The notes under the pieces are model-generated. The model ran no database searches, had not been told where the DNA came from, and saw only the letters and a list, made by a program, of their open reading frames with translations. The translations under genes and the position numbers were made by a program. From Kitasatospora viridis (GTDB lineage: Bacteria; Actinomycetota; Actinomycetes; Streptomycetales; Streptomycetaceae): a stretch of 64,000 nt of DNA. The first letter of the stretch is position 1. Every line of letters starts with the position of its first letter. Below are positions 7,704 to 15,943 of the stretch, piece after piece. The DNA is taken from contig NZ_VIWT01000001.1 in the NCBI RefSeq assembly GCF_007829815.1, positions 4,989,001 to 5,053,000 on the forward strand, written 5' to 3'.

Positions 7704-8414
7704 ATGAGCATATTCGTACTGATTCCCGGGGCCTGGCTCGACGGCGAGGTCTGGCAGCAGGTGGCGACGGACCTGGAGCGGCGCGGTCACCGGGTGCTCC
7801 CGGTGACCCTGGGCACCGCCCCGACCGACGGGCTCACCGAACACACCCGGCAGGTGGGCGAGGTGCTGGCGGCCGCGGACGAGCCGGTGGTGCTGGTCGG
7901 CCACAGCTACGGCAGCTTCCCGATGCTCGGCGCGGCCGACCGGTGGCCCGACCGGGTGGCCCGCACGGTGCTGATCGACGCGCCACTGCCCGAGGACGGC
8001 GAGGCCCTGGTGGACCTGCTGCCCTGCGAGCAGCGGGCGACCGTCACCGGCGAGCTGGTGCCCTACCCCGCGGTGCCCTGGATGAGCGGCGGCGAGCTGC
8101 CCGCCGGCACCTCCGAGCGGCTGGCCGAGCGGACCCCGCACTGGCCGGCCCGCTGCATGACCGAGCCGATCGCGCTCACCGGAGCGGTCAAGGAGCTCCC
8201 GATGACCGGGGTGTTCTGCACCCTGAGCGGGGCCGACCTGGCCGTGGCGCGCGGCCTGCACGCGAGCGGGGCGCCGCGGTTCGCCTGGCTGGCGAACCGG
8301 GCGAACCGCTACTACGAACTGGCCAGCGGGCACCTGCCGATGGTCACGATGCCCGAGCGGCTGGCCGAGGTGCTGGCCGGGGCCGCCCGGGGCGAGGGCG
8401 AGCCGCTGCTCTGA
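7704..8414 (+). CDS. alpha/beta hydrolase
   Basis: 236 residues. The oxyanion-hole region FVLIPGAWLDGEVW is near the N-terminus, the nucleophile elbow GHSYGS is in the middle, and a C-terminal histidine lies in ASGHLPMVTMPE. No secretion signal is present, so it is cytoplasmic. It resembles esterase/signalase-type hydrolases often paired with regulators in Streptomyces; the substrate cannot be read from sequence. It is transcribed from the MerR-type promoter just upstream and probably lacks a 5' leader. Confidence 0.88.
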   Translation: MSIFVLIPGAWLDGEVWQQVATDLERRGHRVLPVTLGTAPTDGLTEHTRQVGEVLAAADEPVVLVGHSYGSFPMLGAADRWPDRVARTVLIDAPLPEDGEALVDLLPCEQRATVTGELVPYPAVPWMSGGELPAGTSERLAERTPHWPARCMTEPIALTGAVKELPMTGVFCTLSGADLAVARGLHASGAPRFAWLANRANRYYELASGHLPMVTMPERLAEVLAGAARGEGEPLL

Positions 8415-8445
8415 CACCGCGGCGAGGGCGAGCCGCTGCTCTGAC
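8391..8445. repeat. 25-bp direct repeat, 30-bp period, covering the hydrolase stop codon
   Basis: Identical 25-base segments at 8391-8415 and 8421-8445 start GGCGAGGGCGAGCC and end CTGCTCTGAC. The first encodes the last residues and stop of the alpha/beta hydrolase; the second repeats the tail and stop after it. Confidence 0.85.
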
Positions 8446-8489
8446 GCCGTCCGTGGGACGCCCGGCTGCCCGGCCGGCCCGACGCCGGG

Positions 8490-9419
8490 TCAGCTGGGCG
8501 TGCCGCCGGGCGTGATCACGCAGCCGCCGTCCTGGTTGCTGAACAGCGGCTGCATCGCGAAGGTGCCGGTGGGCAGGGTGACCTTCTGGAAGTTGCTCTC
8601 GCACAGGTCGCCGATCTCCTCCCCCGAGGGGTCCACCCAGCCGCTCGACGGCTGCGGGTCGGAGATCGACTCGGCGTACTCGTGGCCCTCGACGATGCTG
8701 AACGCGTCCAGCTTGCCGCCCAGCGCGCTGTTGGGGCAGCGGCTGCCGGCCGGTGCGTCGAGCTGGTAGGGCATGTTGGTGTAGGAGACGCTGCCGGTGT
8801 AGTCGTGGTAGGCGCAGAACCCGGAGTTGGGCCAGCCGTCGGGCGAGGTGCCGCTCGGGCTGAGCACCACGATCTGGGCGTCGTTGTCGCCGGCCACGCC
8901 GAAGTGGCTCGCGGCGTTGTCGGCCTCGGCGGCGATGTCGGACTGGGCGGAGGACGCGGGGGCGGGGGACGCGTCGTCCACCCAACTGCCGCCGAACACC
9001 GGGCCGGTGAAGGTGGGTCCGGAGCCGGAGGAGTCGGTGTACTGCGAGGTGACGGTGGACCAGGTGTCCTGGCTGGTGCCGAGCCCGTTGAACAGGTCGG
9101 TCAGGTACTGCTGCACCCCGTTGGTGTCGCTGTGCCACTGGCTGCCCCAGAAGTCCAGGTAGACCACGGGGTTGTGCTGCACCGGGCCGCCGCCGTACTG
9201 CATCTGGTCGGTCGAGCCGCGGCGGTGGCGGGCGGGGGTGCCGTGCAGGTTCGCGGTGCTGTAGACGTGCGCGGTCGGGTGGGCGGGTGCGGCGGCGGCG
9301 ACCGGCGCGGCGACCGCCGTGGGGGCGGCGGACAGCTGCGCGGCGGGCACGGCGGCCACGGCCAGGACGGCGGTGAGCGCGGCCAGCGCTCGGTGGGGGG
9401 AGGTCCTACGAAGGTTCAT
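8490..9419 (-). CDS. secreted protein with HExxE-type putative metallopeptidase region
   Basis: 309 residues beginning MNLRRTSPHRALAALTAVL, a Sec signal peptide ending near an AxA site. The mature part has NPVVYLDFWGSQW and ends with EGHEYAESISDP, then SGWVDPSGEEIGDLC. That layout (HE..AE..TDP..GW.D..G.E..DLC) is found in EXORDIUM/phosphate-induced-type secreted proteins of plants and actinomycetes and resembles a zinc-peptidase motif. Activity is unproven. Four cysteines could form disulfides. The start at 9419 is chosen at the signal peptide; upstream in-frame residues are not homologous. Confidence 0.82.
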   Translation of the reverse strand: MNLRRTSPHRALAALTAVLAVAAVPAAQLSAAPTAVAAPVAAAAPAHPTAHVYSTANLHGTPARHRRGSTDQMQYGGGPVQHNPVVYLDFWGSQWHSDTNGVQQYLTDLFNGLGTSQDTWSTVTSQYTDSSGSGPTFTGPVFGGSWVDDASPAPASSAQSDIAAEADNAASHFGVAGDNDAQIVVLSPSGTSPDGWPNSGFCAYHDYTGSVSYTNMPYQLDAPAGSRCPNSALGGKLDAFSIVEGHEYAESISDPQPSSGWVDPSGEEIGDLCESNFQKVTLPTGTFAMQPLFSNQDGGCVITPGGTPS

Positions 9420-9564
9420 GACGCTCGCAATCACGGATCGAAAAGGTGTGGGGGGCTGTGCTGCGGCGGCTCGGTCCAGATACTGGTGGCCGAGCGCGCG
9501 TCCATCAAGCGCGCTGAATCGACGTGAACACGCCAAGGCGGGAAACCGCCCGCAAGGAGTCGCC

Positions 9565-11262
9565 GTGACCAGCAGCACCCCGACCCAGCGCTACCGTGCC
9601 GCCAGGGACCTGATGTCGACTCAGCCCGCCGGCTCCGGTGACGACGGGTTCGCCTGGCCCGAGCTGGGCGAGCGCTTCAACTGGGCGGTCGACTGGTTCG
9701 ACGCGATCGCCCGGGGCAACGCGCGCACCGCGCTGTGGATCGTCGAGGAGGACGGCCGCGAGGAGCAGCACAGCTTCGACGCGCTGGCCCACCGCTCCGA
9801 CCAGGTGGCGCACTTCCTGGCCGGGCTCGGCGTGCGCAAGGGCGACCGGGTGCTGCTGATGCTCGGCAACCAGGTCGAGCTCTGGGAGGCGATGCTCGCG
9901 GTGATGAAGCTCGGCGCGGTGATCATGCCCGCCACCACCGCGCTCGGCCCCGCCGACCTGGCCGACCGGATCGCCCGCGGCAAGGCCGCGCACGTGATCG
10001 CCAACGCCGCCGACACCGCCAAGTTCGTGACCGGGGAGGGCGCCGGCGAGGACGTGACCCGGATCGTGGTCGGCGGCGCGGCCGAGGGCTGGACGGCCTT
10101 CGAGCAGGCCTACGCGATCGCCGACCCCGAGCCGTTCGCCGCCGCCACCGCCCCCGACGACCCGCTGCTGGTCTACTTCACCTCCGGCACCACCAGCCGC
10201 CCCAAGCTGGTCCAGCACACCCAGGTCTCCTACCCGGTCGGCCACCTGACGACCATGCGCTGGGCCGGCCTGCGGCCCGGCGACACGCACTGCAACATCA
10301 GCTCGCCCGGCTGGGCCAAGCACGCCTGGAGCTGCTTCTTCGCGCCGTGGGCCGCCGAGGCGACGATCTTCGTGCACAACTACACCCGGTTCGACCCGGC
10401 CCGGCTGCTCGCCGAGCTGCGCCGCGCCGAGGTGACCACCTTCTGCGCGCCGCCCACGGTCTGGCGGATGCTCATCCAGAGCGAGCTGGGCGAGCGCCCG
10501 GCCGCGCTGCGCGAACTGTTCGCGGCCGGCGAGCCGCTCAACCCCGAGGTGATCGCCCAGGTCGAGCGGCACTGGGGCCTGACCATCCGGGACGGCTTCG
10601 GGCAGACCGAGACCACCCTGCTGATCGGCAACCTGCCCGGCGAGCCCATCAAGCCCGGCTCGATGGGCCGCCCGCTGCCCGGCGTGCCGGTGGTACTGGT
10701 CGACCCGGTCAGCGGCGAGCCGGCCGAGGAGGGCGAGATCTGCCTCGACCTCGCCCGCCGCCCGCTCAACCTGATGACCGGTTACCTCGACGACGAGCAA
10801 CGCAACGCCGAGGCGATGGCCGGCGGTTACTACCACACGGGCGACGTGGCCAGCCGGGACGCCGACGGCGACATCACCTACATCGGCCGCACCGACGACG
10901 TGTTCAAGGCCTCCGACTACAAGATCTCGCCGTTCGAGCTGGAGAGCGTGCTGATCGAGCACCCGGCGGTGGCCGAGGCGGCCGTGGTGCCCGCGCCCGA
11001 CCCGACCCGGCTCGCGGTGCCCAAGGCCTACGTGGCGCTGGCCGCGGGCTGGGCGCCGGACCGGGAGACCGCGCTGGCGATCCTGCGGCACGCCCGGGAG
11101 AACCTCGCCCCCTACCTGCGGGTGCGCCGACTGGAGTTCTACGAGCTGCCGAAGACCATCTCCGGCAAGATCCGCCGGGTCGAGCTGCGCACCCGCGAGC
11201 AGCAGGGCGCGGAGCTGACCGAGGAGTGGCGCGACGACCAGTTCCCGGAGTTGAAGGGGTAG
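9565..11262 (+). CDS. AMP-dependent acyl-CoA synthetase
   Basis: 565 residues of the ANL adenylating family. YFTSGTTSRPKLVQHT is the phosphate-binding loop. GFGQTETT is motif A5, YYHTGDVASRDADGD the hinge aspartate region, and the catalytic lysine is in LPKTISGKIRRVELR. It should activate a carboxylic acid to acyl-AMP and then acyl-CoA. The best-matching architecture is medium-chain/benzoate-type ligases. The GTG at 9565 has a clear AAGGAG six bases upstream. It is divergent from the secreted protein; 9420-9564 shows no gene. Confidence 0.92.
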   Translation: MTSSTPTQRYRAARDLMSTQPAGSGDDGFAWPELGERFNWAVDWFDAIARGNARTALWIVEEDGREEQHSFDALAHRSDQVAHFLAGLGVRKGDRVLLMLGNQVELWEAMLAVMKLGAVIMPATTALGPADLADRIARGKAAHVIANAADTAKFVTGEGAGEDVTRIVVGGAAEGWTAFEQAYAIADPEPFAAATAPDDPLLVYFTSGTTSRPKLVQHTQVSYPVGHLTTMRWAGLRPGDTHCNISSPGWAKHAWSCFFAPWAAEATIFVHNYTRFDPARLLAELRRAEVTTFCAPPTVWRMLIQSELGERPAALRELFAAGEPLNPEVIAQVERHWGLTIRDGFGQTETTLLIGNLPGEPIKPGSMGRPLPGVPVVLVDPVSGEPAEEGEICLDLARRPLNLMTGYLDDEQRNAEAMAGGYYHTGDVASRDADGDITYIGRTDDVFKASDYKISPFELESVLIEHPAVAEAAVVPAPDPTRLAVPKAYVALAAGWAPDRETALAILRHARENLAPYLRVRRLEFYELPKTISGKIRRVELRTREQQGAELTEEWRDDQFPELKG

Positions 11263-11640
11263 TCAGTCCGTCAGCGTGATGCGGATGCCGACCATGCCGT
11301 CGGCGCCGCGCCGCAGCCGGCTGCCCAGCATGACCAGGCGGCCGACCAGCCCGTACTTGCGGGCCAGCAGGCGGCGGTAGGGCGCGGGGTCCACCAGTTC
11401 GGCGGTGGCCGGCACCGGGTCGCCGGTGGCCTGCCCGCGGACGTCGCACGGCCCGACCAGGACGTCGGGCCGGCGGCGGATCCGCTTGGCCTTCCAGCTG
11501 TCGGCCACCGTCCAGACGCCGAGCGAGGCGCCGTCGCGCACCACCCAGACCGGGGTCGGCACCGGCGTGCCGTCCTTCTTGTACGAGGTGACCAGCAGGT
11601 ACTTGCCGTTGCCCAGCTGCTCCAGCAGCGCGTCATGCAT
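11263..11640 (-). CDS. PPOX-class F420-dependent oxidoreductase (Rv2061-type)
   Basis: 125 residues in the split-beta-barrel flavin/F420 fold. N-terminal YLLVTSYKKDGTPVPTPVWVV is followed by GVWTVADSWKAKRIRRRPDVLVGPCD, the pattern of Rv2061-family PPOX-class proteins. These bind F420 or FMN and reduce small substrates; the substrate is unknown. Its stop abuts the acyl-CoA synthetase stop with no spacing. It diverges from Tex. Confidence 0.85.
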   Translation of the reverse strand: MHDALLEQLGNGKYLLVTSYKKDGTPVPTPVWVVRDGASLGVWTVADSWKAKRIRRRPDVLVGPCDVRGQATGDPVPATAELVDPAPYRRLLARKYGLVGRLVMLGSRLRRGADGMVGIRITLTD

Positions 11641-11710
11641 GGCCGGACTGTACAGCTGTCAGAATGCACTGCGTACGCGCAGCGCAACTCTGGAGAAGGT
11701 GACCGGCTTC

Positions 11711-14119
11711 GTGACCACGCCAGCCGAACAAGCAGTCGGGCGACGGATCGCCGAGGAACTCGGGGTCCGGGAGGGCCAGGTGAGGGCGGCGGTCGAGCTG
11801 CTGGACGGCGGCTCGACCGTCCCGTTCATCGCCCGCTACCGCAAGGAGGTCACCGGGGAGCTGGACGACGCCCAGCTGCGCACCCTGGAGGAGCGGCTGC
11901 GCTACCTGCGCGAGCTGGAGGAGCGCCGGGCCGCGGTGCTGGAGTCGATCGAGACGCAGGGCAAGCTGGACGACGCGCTGCGCGCCCAGATCCTGGGCGC
12001 CGACTCCAAGGCCCGGCTGGAGGACATCTACCTGCCCTTCAAGCCCAAGCGGCGGACCAAGGCGCAGGCGGCCCGGGAGGCCGGCCTGGAGCCGCTGGCC
12101 GACACCCTGCTGGCCGACCCCTCGCAGGACCCGGCCGCGCTGGCCGCGACCTTCACCAACGAGCAGGTGGCCGACACCGCCGCCGCGCTGGACGGCGCCC
12201 GCTCGATCCTGGTCGAGCGGTTCGCCGAGGACGCCGACCTGATCGGCTCGCTGCGCGAGCGGATGTGGACCCGGGGCCGGCTGGTCGCCAAGGTCCGCGA
12301 CGGCAAGGAGCAGGACGGCACCAAGTTCGCCGACTACTTCGAGTTCGCCGAGCCCTACACCAAGCTCCCCTCGCACCGGATCCTGGCGATGCTGCGCGGC
12401 GAGAAGGAGGAGGTGCTCGACCTCGACCTCTCCCCGTACGAGGGCGAGGAGGGCGACCTGCCGGACGAGCGCGACTACGAGCAGCGGATCGCCGCCCGGT
12501 TCGGCGTGGCCGACCACGGCCGCCCGGCCGACAAGTGGCTCGGCGACACCGTCCGTTGGGCCTGGCGGACCCGGATCCTGGTCCGGCTCGGCCTGGACCT
12601 GCGCGGCCGGCTGCGCCAGGACGCCGAGGACGAGGCCGTCAAGGTGTTCGCCGCCAACCTGCGCGACCTGCTGCTCGCCGCCCCCGCCGGCACCCGCGCC
12701 ACCATGGGCCTGGACCCGGGCTTCCGCACCGGCGTCAAGGTCGCGGTGGTGGACGCCACCGGAAAGGTGGTCGCGCACGACACCATCTACCCGCACCAGC
12801 CCGCCAACAAGTGGGACGCGGCGCTGGCCACCCTGGCCAAGTTGGCCCAGGCCCACGACGTGGAGCTGGTGGCGATCGGCAACGGCACCGCCTCCCGGGA
12901 GACCGACAAGCTCGCCGAGGACCTGATCGGGCGTCACCCGGAGCTGAAGCTGACCAAGGCGATGGTCTCCGAGGCCGGCGCCTCGGTCTACTCGGCCTCC
13001 GCCTTCGCCTCCCAGGAGCTGCCGGAGCTCAACGTCTCGATCCGCGGCGCGGTCTCGATCGCCCGCCGGCTCCAGGACCCGCTGGCCGAGCTGGTGAAGA
13101 TCGACCCCAAGTCGATCGGCGTCGGCCAGTACCAGCACGACCTGAGCGAGGTGAAGCTCTCCCGCTCGCTGGACGCGGTGGTCGAGGACTGCGTGAACGC
13201 GGTCGGCGTGGACGTCAACACCGCCTCCGCCCCGCTGCTCACCCGGGTCTCCGGGGTAACCGCCACGCTGGCCGACAACATCGTGGCGCACCGCGACGCC
13301 AACGGCCCGTTCCGCACCCGCAAGTCGCTCAAGGACGTGGCCCGGCTGGGCCCGAAGGCCTTCGAGCAGTGCGCGGGCTTCCTGCGGATCCCGGGCGGCG
13401 ACGACCCGCTGGACGCCTCGGCGGTGCACCCGGAGGCCTACCCGGTGGTGCGCCGGATCCTGGCGAAGACCGGCGGCACGATGGGCGAGCTGATCGGCAA
13501 CGGGCAGCTGCTGCGCGGCCTGCGGCCGGGCGAGTTCGCCGACGACACCTTCGGCGTCCCGACCGTCACCGACATCCTGGGCGAGCTGGACAAGCCCGGC
13601 CGCGACCCGCGCCCGGCCTTCCGCACCGCGACCTTCAAGGAGGGCGTCGACAAGATCGGCGACCTGGAGGTCGGCATGGTGCTGGAGGGCGTGGTGACCA
13701 ACGTGGCCGCGTTCGGCGCCTTCGTCGACGTGGGCGTGCACCAGGACGGCCTGGTGCACGTGTCGGCGCTGTCCGCGAAGTTCGTCAAGGACCCGCGCGA
13801 GGTGGTGAAGCCGGGTGACGTGGTGACCTGCAAGGTCGTCTCGGTGGACGTGCAGCGCAAGCGGATCGGCCTGACGCTGCGGCTGGACGACGAGGTGCAG
13901 CCCGCCGCCGAGGGCCGGGGCGGCGGCCAGCGCGGCGGCGGCCAGCGGGGCGGCGGCAACAGCGGTGGCAACGGCGGAGGCAACGGCGGTGGCGGCGGCG
14001 GTCAGCGTGACCGCGGGCCGCGCCCGCCCCGGCAGGACCGCCGCGGCGCGGCCCCGGCGCCGGTGGTGAACAGCGCGATGGCGGACGCGCTGCGCCGGGC
14101 CGGCCTGACCGGCAAGTAG
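11711..14119 (+). CDS. tex: Tex family RNA-binding transcription accessory protein
   Basis: 802 residues. The order is an N-terminal helical region (VPFIARYRKEVTGELDD), a YqgF/RNase H-like domain with GLDPGFRTGVKVAVVD, helix-hairpin-helix DNA/RNA-binding segments, and an S1 domain (LEGVVTNVAAFGAFVDVGVH). It ends with a Gly/Arg/Gln-rich tail from about nucleotide 13915. Tex is conserved in bacteria and affects transcription and RNA handling. The GTG at 11711 is selected from spacing to AGGTGA and family length. The GGGQR-type tail is low complexity, as in RNA-binding proteins, and varies among relatives. Confidence 0.95.
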   Translation: MTTPAEQAVGRRIAEELGVREGQVRAAVELLDGGSTVPFIARYRKEVTGELDDAQLRTLEERLRYLRELEERRAAVLESIETQGKLDDALRAQILGADSKARLEDIYLPFKPKRRTKAQAAREAGLEPLADTLLADPSQDPAALAATFTNEQVADTAAALDGARSILVERFAEDADLIGSLRERMWTRGRLVAKVRDGKEQDGTKFADYFEFAEPYTKLPSHRILAMLRGEKEEVLDLDLSPYEGEEGDLPDERDYEQRIAARFGVADHGRPADKWLGDTVRWAWRTRILVRLGLDLRGRLRQDAEDEAVKVFAANLRDLLLAAPAGTRATMGLDPGFRTGVKVAVVDATGKVVAHDTIYPHQPANKWDAALATLAKLAQAHDVELVAIGNGTASRETDKLAEDLIGRHPELKLTKAMVSEAGASVYSASAFASQELPELNVSIRGAVSIARRLQDPLAELVKIDPKSIGVGQYQHDLSEVKLSRSLDAVVEDCVNAVGVDVNTASAPLLTRVSGVTATLADNIVAHRDANGPFRTRKSLKDVARLGPKAFEQCAGFLRIPGGDDPLDASAVHPEAYPVVRRILAKTGGTMGELIGNGQLLRGLRPGEFADDTFGVPTVTDILGELDKPGRDPRPAFRTATFKEGVDKIGDLEVGMVLEGVVTNVAAFGAFVDVGVHQDGLVHVSALSAKFVKDPREVVKPGDVVTCKVVSVDVQRKRIGLTLRLDDEVQPAAEGRGGGQRGGGQRGGGNSGGNGGGNGGGGGGQRDRGPRPPRQDRRGAAPAPVVNSAMADALRRAGLTGK

Positions 14120-14126
14120 CGGCCGC

Positions 14127-14164
14127 GGCCGCGGGGGCGCGTGCCGGTCACGCCCCCCGCGGCC
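14127..14164. terminator. GC-rich hairpin between Tex and Nudix genes
   Basis: GGCCGCGGGGGCG (14127-14139) pairs with 14151-14164, with one extra C in the second arm and an 11-base loop. It lies just past the Tex stop and covers the convergent Nudix stop. It is probably a bidirectional terminator. Confidence 0.6.
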
Positions 14165-14714
14165 CCGCGGTCTCCCGCAGTTCGGCGGCCAGCCGGACCA
14201 GTTCGGCCCGCCAGGGCTCGTAGCCGAGCCGCTCGGCGGCCTCCTCGACCGGCATCGCGCGCACCTGCACCACCTGCTCCCCGTCCACCGGGTTGAGCGG
14301 CGCGCCGTCCACCACCACCTCGGCCCAGCCCCAGAGCCAGGCCTTCTCGGGGTGCGGCTGCCACGGGCGGTAGGGCTCGGCCCGGTCGGTCACCGCGCGG
14401 TGCGCGCCGATCCAGACCGGCTCGCCGGCCAGCCGGGCGCCGGCCTCCTCGGCCAGTTCGCGGACCAGGCAGTCGAGCACCGGCTCGTCCTGCTCGCGGG
14501 TGCCGCCGGGCAGGAACCAGAAGCCGCGGTCGTCCTCGCAGAGCACCACCCGGTCCCCGGCGAACCCGATCAGGTGAATGTTGGTGATCAGCTCGTCCGG
14601 CGGCAGGGCGAGCGCGAACCGGGCGTCCATGCCGCCCCACTCCCACCGCTGGGGCGCGAACAGCGCCGGGTAGCGGTCCTCGGGCGGGCTGGCGAGCTCA
14701 GGGCTACTGGTCAT
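14148..14714 (-). CDS. Nudix hydrolase
   Basis: 188 residues. The Nudix box is intact: G-TREQD-E, seven residues, then RELAEEAGARL, preceded by FLPGG. These glutamates bind the metal that cleaves nucleoside diphosphates linked to another group; the substrate is not evident. The W-rich loop WQPHPEKAWLWGWAEV resembles actinomycete Nudix proteins of unknown substrate. The ATG at 14714 is the first start giving the family N-terminus. It is divergent from rppA. Confidence 0.9.
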   Translation of the reverse strand: MTSSPELASPPEDRYPALFAPQRWEWGGMDARFALALPPDELITNIHLIGFAGDRVVLCEDDRGFWFLPGGTREQDEPVLDCLVRELAEEAGARLAGEPVWIGAHRAVTDRAEPYRPWQPHPEKAWLWGWAEVVVDGAPLNPVDGEQVVQVRAMPVEEAAERLGYEPWRAELVRLAAELRETAGPRGA

Positions 14715-14787
14715 CGCGTGATCATAGTCGGGCGGTTTCGCACGCCGGTCCCGCGCGCCGGGACGACTACGGACCGTATGCACAGCG

Positions 14788-14811
14788 TATGGTACTGATG
14801 ATGCGTCAGTA
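14788..14811. promoter_or_regulatory. operator-like inverted repeat upstream of rppA
   Basis: TACTGA (14793-14798) and TCAGTA (14806-14811) are perfect 6-bp arms around a 7-base centre. The site directly follows a possible -10 hexamer TATGGT (14788-14793). It lies 51 bases before the rppA start and would block transcription initiation if bound. The binding protein is unknown. Confidence 0.45.
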
Positions 14812-14861
14812 AACGGAAGGTCAACAACGGCCGGCCGAGAGCGTCCCAGGAGGCTGAACAG

Positions 14862-15932
14862 GTGGCAGTGCTCTGCAGGCCGGCGACCGAGGTCCCGGAA
14901 CACGTCATCACCATGGACGACACCCTGGCGATCGCCCGCGACCTGCACCGCGACCACCCGGACCTGGAGCTGGTGCTGCGGCTGATCGGCCACACCGGCG
15001 TGCGCAAGCGGCACCTGGTCCAGCCGATCGAGCGCACCCTGGCGCACCCGGGCTTCGAGACCCGCAACAAGCTGTTCTTCACGGAGGCCCAGAAGCGGGT
15101 GCCGAAGGTGGTCCAGCAGGCGCTGGACCACGCCGGCCTGACGGCGCAGCAGATCGACCTGATCGTCTTCGTCTCCTGCACCGGCTTCAGCATGCCCTCG
15201 CCGACCGCCTGGCTGATCAACGAGATGGGCTTCAAGTCGCAGACCCGGCAGCTGCCGATCGCCCAGCTCGGCTGCGCGGCCGGCGGCTCGGCGATCAACC
15301 GGGCGCACGACTTCTGCACCGCCTACCCGCAGGGCAACGCCCTGGTGGTGGCCTGCGAGTTCTGCTCGCTCTGCTACCAGCCGACCGACCTCGGGGTCGG
15401 CCAGCTGCTCTCCAACGGCCTGTTCGGCGACGCGGTGGCGGCCGCCGTGGTGCGCGGCGACGACGACGCCTACGGGGTGCGGCTGGAGCGCAACGGCTCC
15501 TACCTGATCCCGCACACCGAGGACTGGATCTCCTACGCGGTGCGCTCCACCGGCTTCCACTTCCAGCTGGACAAGCGGGTGCCCGGCACCATGGAGCCGC
15601 TCGCCCCGGTGCTGGAGGCGCTGGCCGAGGAGCACCACTGGAAGGCCGCCAACCTGGACTTCTACGTGATCCACGCCGGCGGGCCGCGGATCCTGGACGA
15701 CCTCGGCCGGTTCCTCCAGGTGCCGGCCGACGCCTTCCGGCACAGCCGGGCCACGCTCACCGAGTACGGCAACATCGCCAGCGCCGTGGTGCTGGACGCG
15801 CTCGGCCGGCTCTTCGAGGAGGGCGCCGCGATCAACGAGCACCGGGGCATCCTGGCCGGCTTCGGCCCCGGCATCACCGCCGAGGTCGCGCTCGGCACCT
15901 GGACCGACCGCCGCCGCGAGCGGCTCAGCTGA
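14862..15932 (+). CDS. rppA: type III polyketide synthase, 1,3,6,8-tetrahydroxynaphthalene synthase
   Basis: 356 residues. The thiolase-fold triad is visible: C138 in QLGCAAGGSA, H271 in YVIHAGGP and N304 in EYGNIAS. The N-terminus (LCRPATEVPEHVITM) matches RppA enzymes, which condense five malonyl-CoA into THN, precursor of flaviolin and melanin-like polymers. The GTG at 14862 follows AGGAGG. A P450 starts 12 bases downstream and a cupin overlaps that, giving a three-gene pigment operon. Upstream is a 19-bp operator-like repeat. Confidence 0.97.
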   Translation: MAVLCRPATEVPEHVITMDDTLAIARDLHRDHPDLELVLRLIGHTGVRKRHLVQPIERTLAHPGFETRNKLFFTEAQKRVPKVVQQALDHAGLTAQQIDLIVFVSCTGFSMPSPTAWLINEMGFKSQTRQLPIAQLGCAAGGSAINRAHDFCTAYPQGNALVVACEFCSLCYQPTDLGVGQLLSNGLFGDAVAAAVVRGDDDAYGVRLERNGSYLIPHTEDWISYAVRSTGFHFQLDKRVPGTMEPLAPVLEALAEEHHWKAANLDFYVIHAGGPRILDDLGRFLQVPADAFRHSRATLTEYGNIASAVVLDALGRLFEEGAAINEHRGILAGFGPGITAEVALGTWTDRRRERLS

Positions 15933-15943
15933 GGATTCGTCAG

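Noticed and set aside
9319..9564. In-frame extension of the acyl-CoA synthetase to 9319
   Set aside because: It overlaps the divergent secreted-protein signal region and lacks homology; the GTG at 9565 has a strong ribosome site.
11633..13759. A long minus-strand open frame opposite Tex
   Set aside because: Composition is H/V/G/Q-rich without any motif, while the other strand encodes Tex in full.
13915..14010. Gly-rich repeats in the Tex 3' end suggestive of a repeat array
   Set aside because: They are in-frame coding repeats (GGGQR-like), irregular in length and without spacers, so not a CRISPR.
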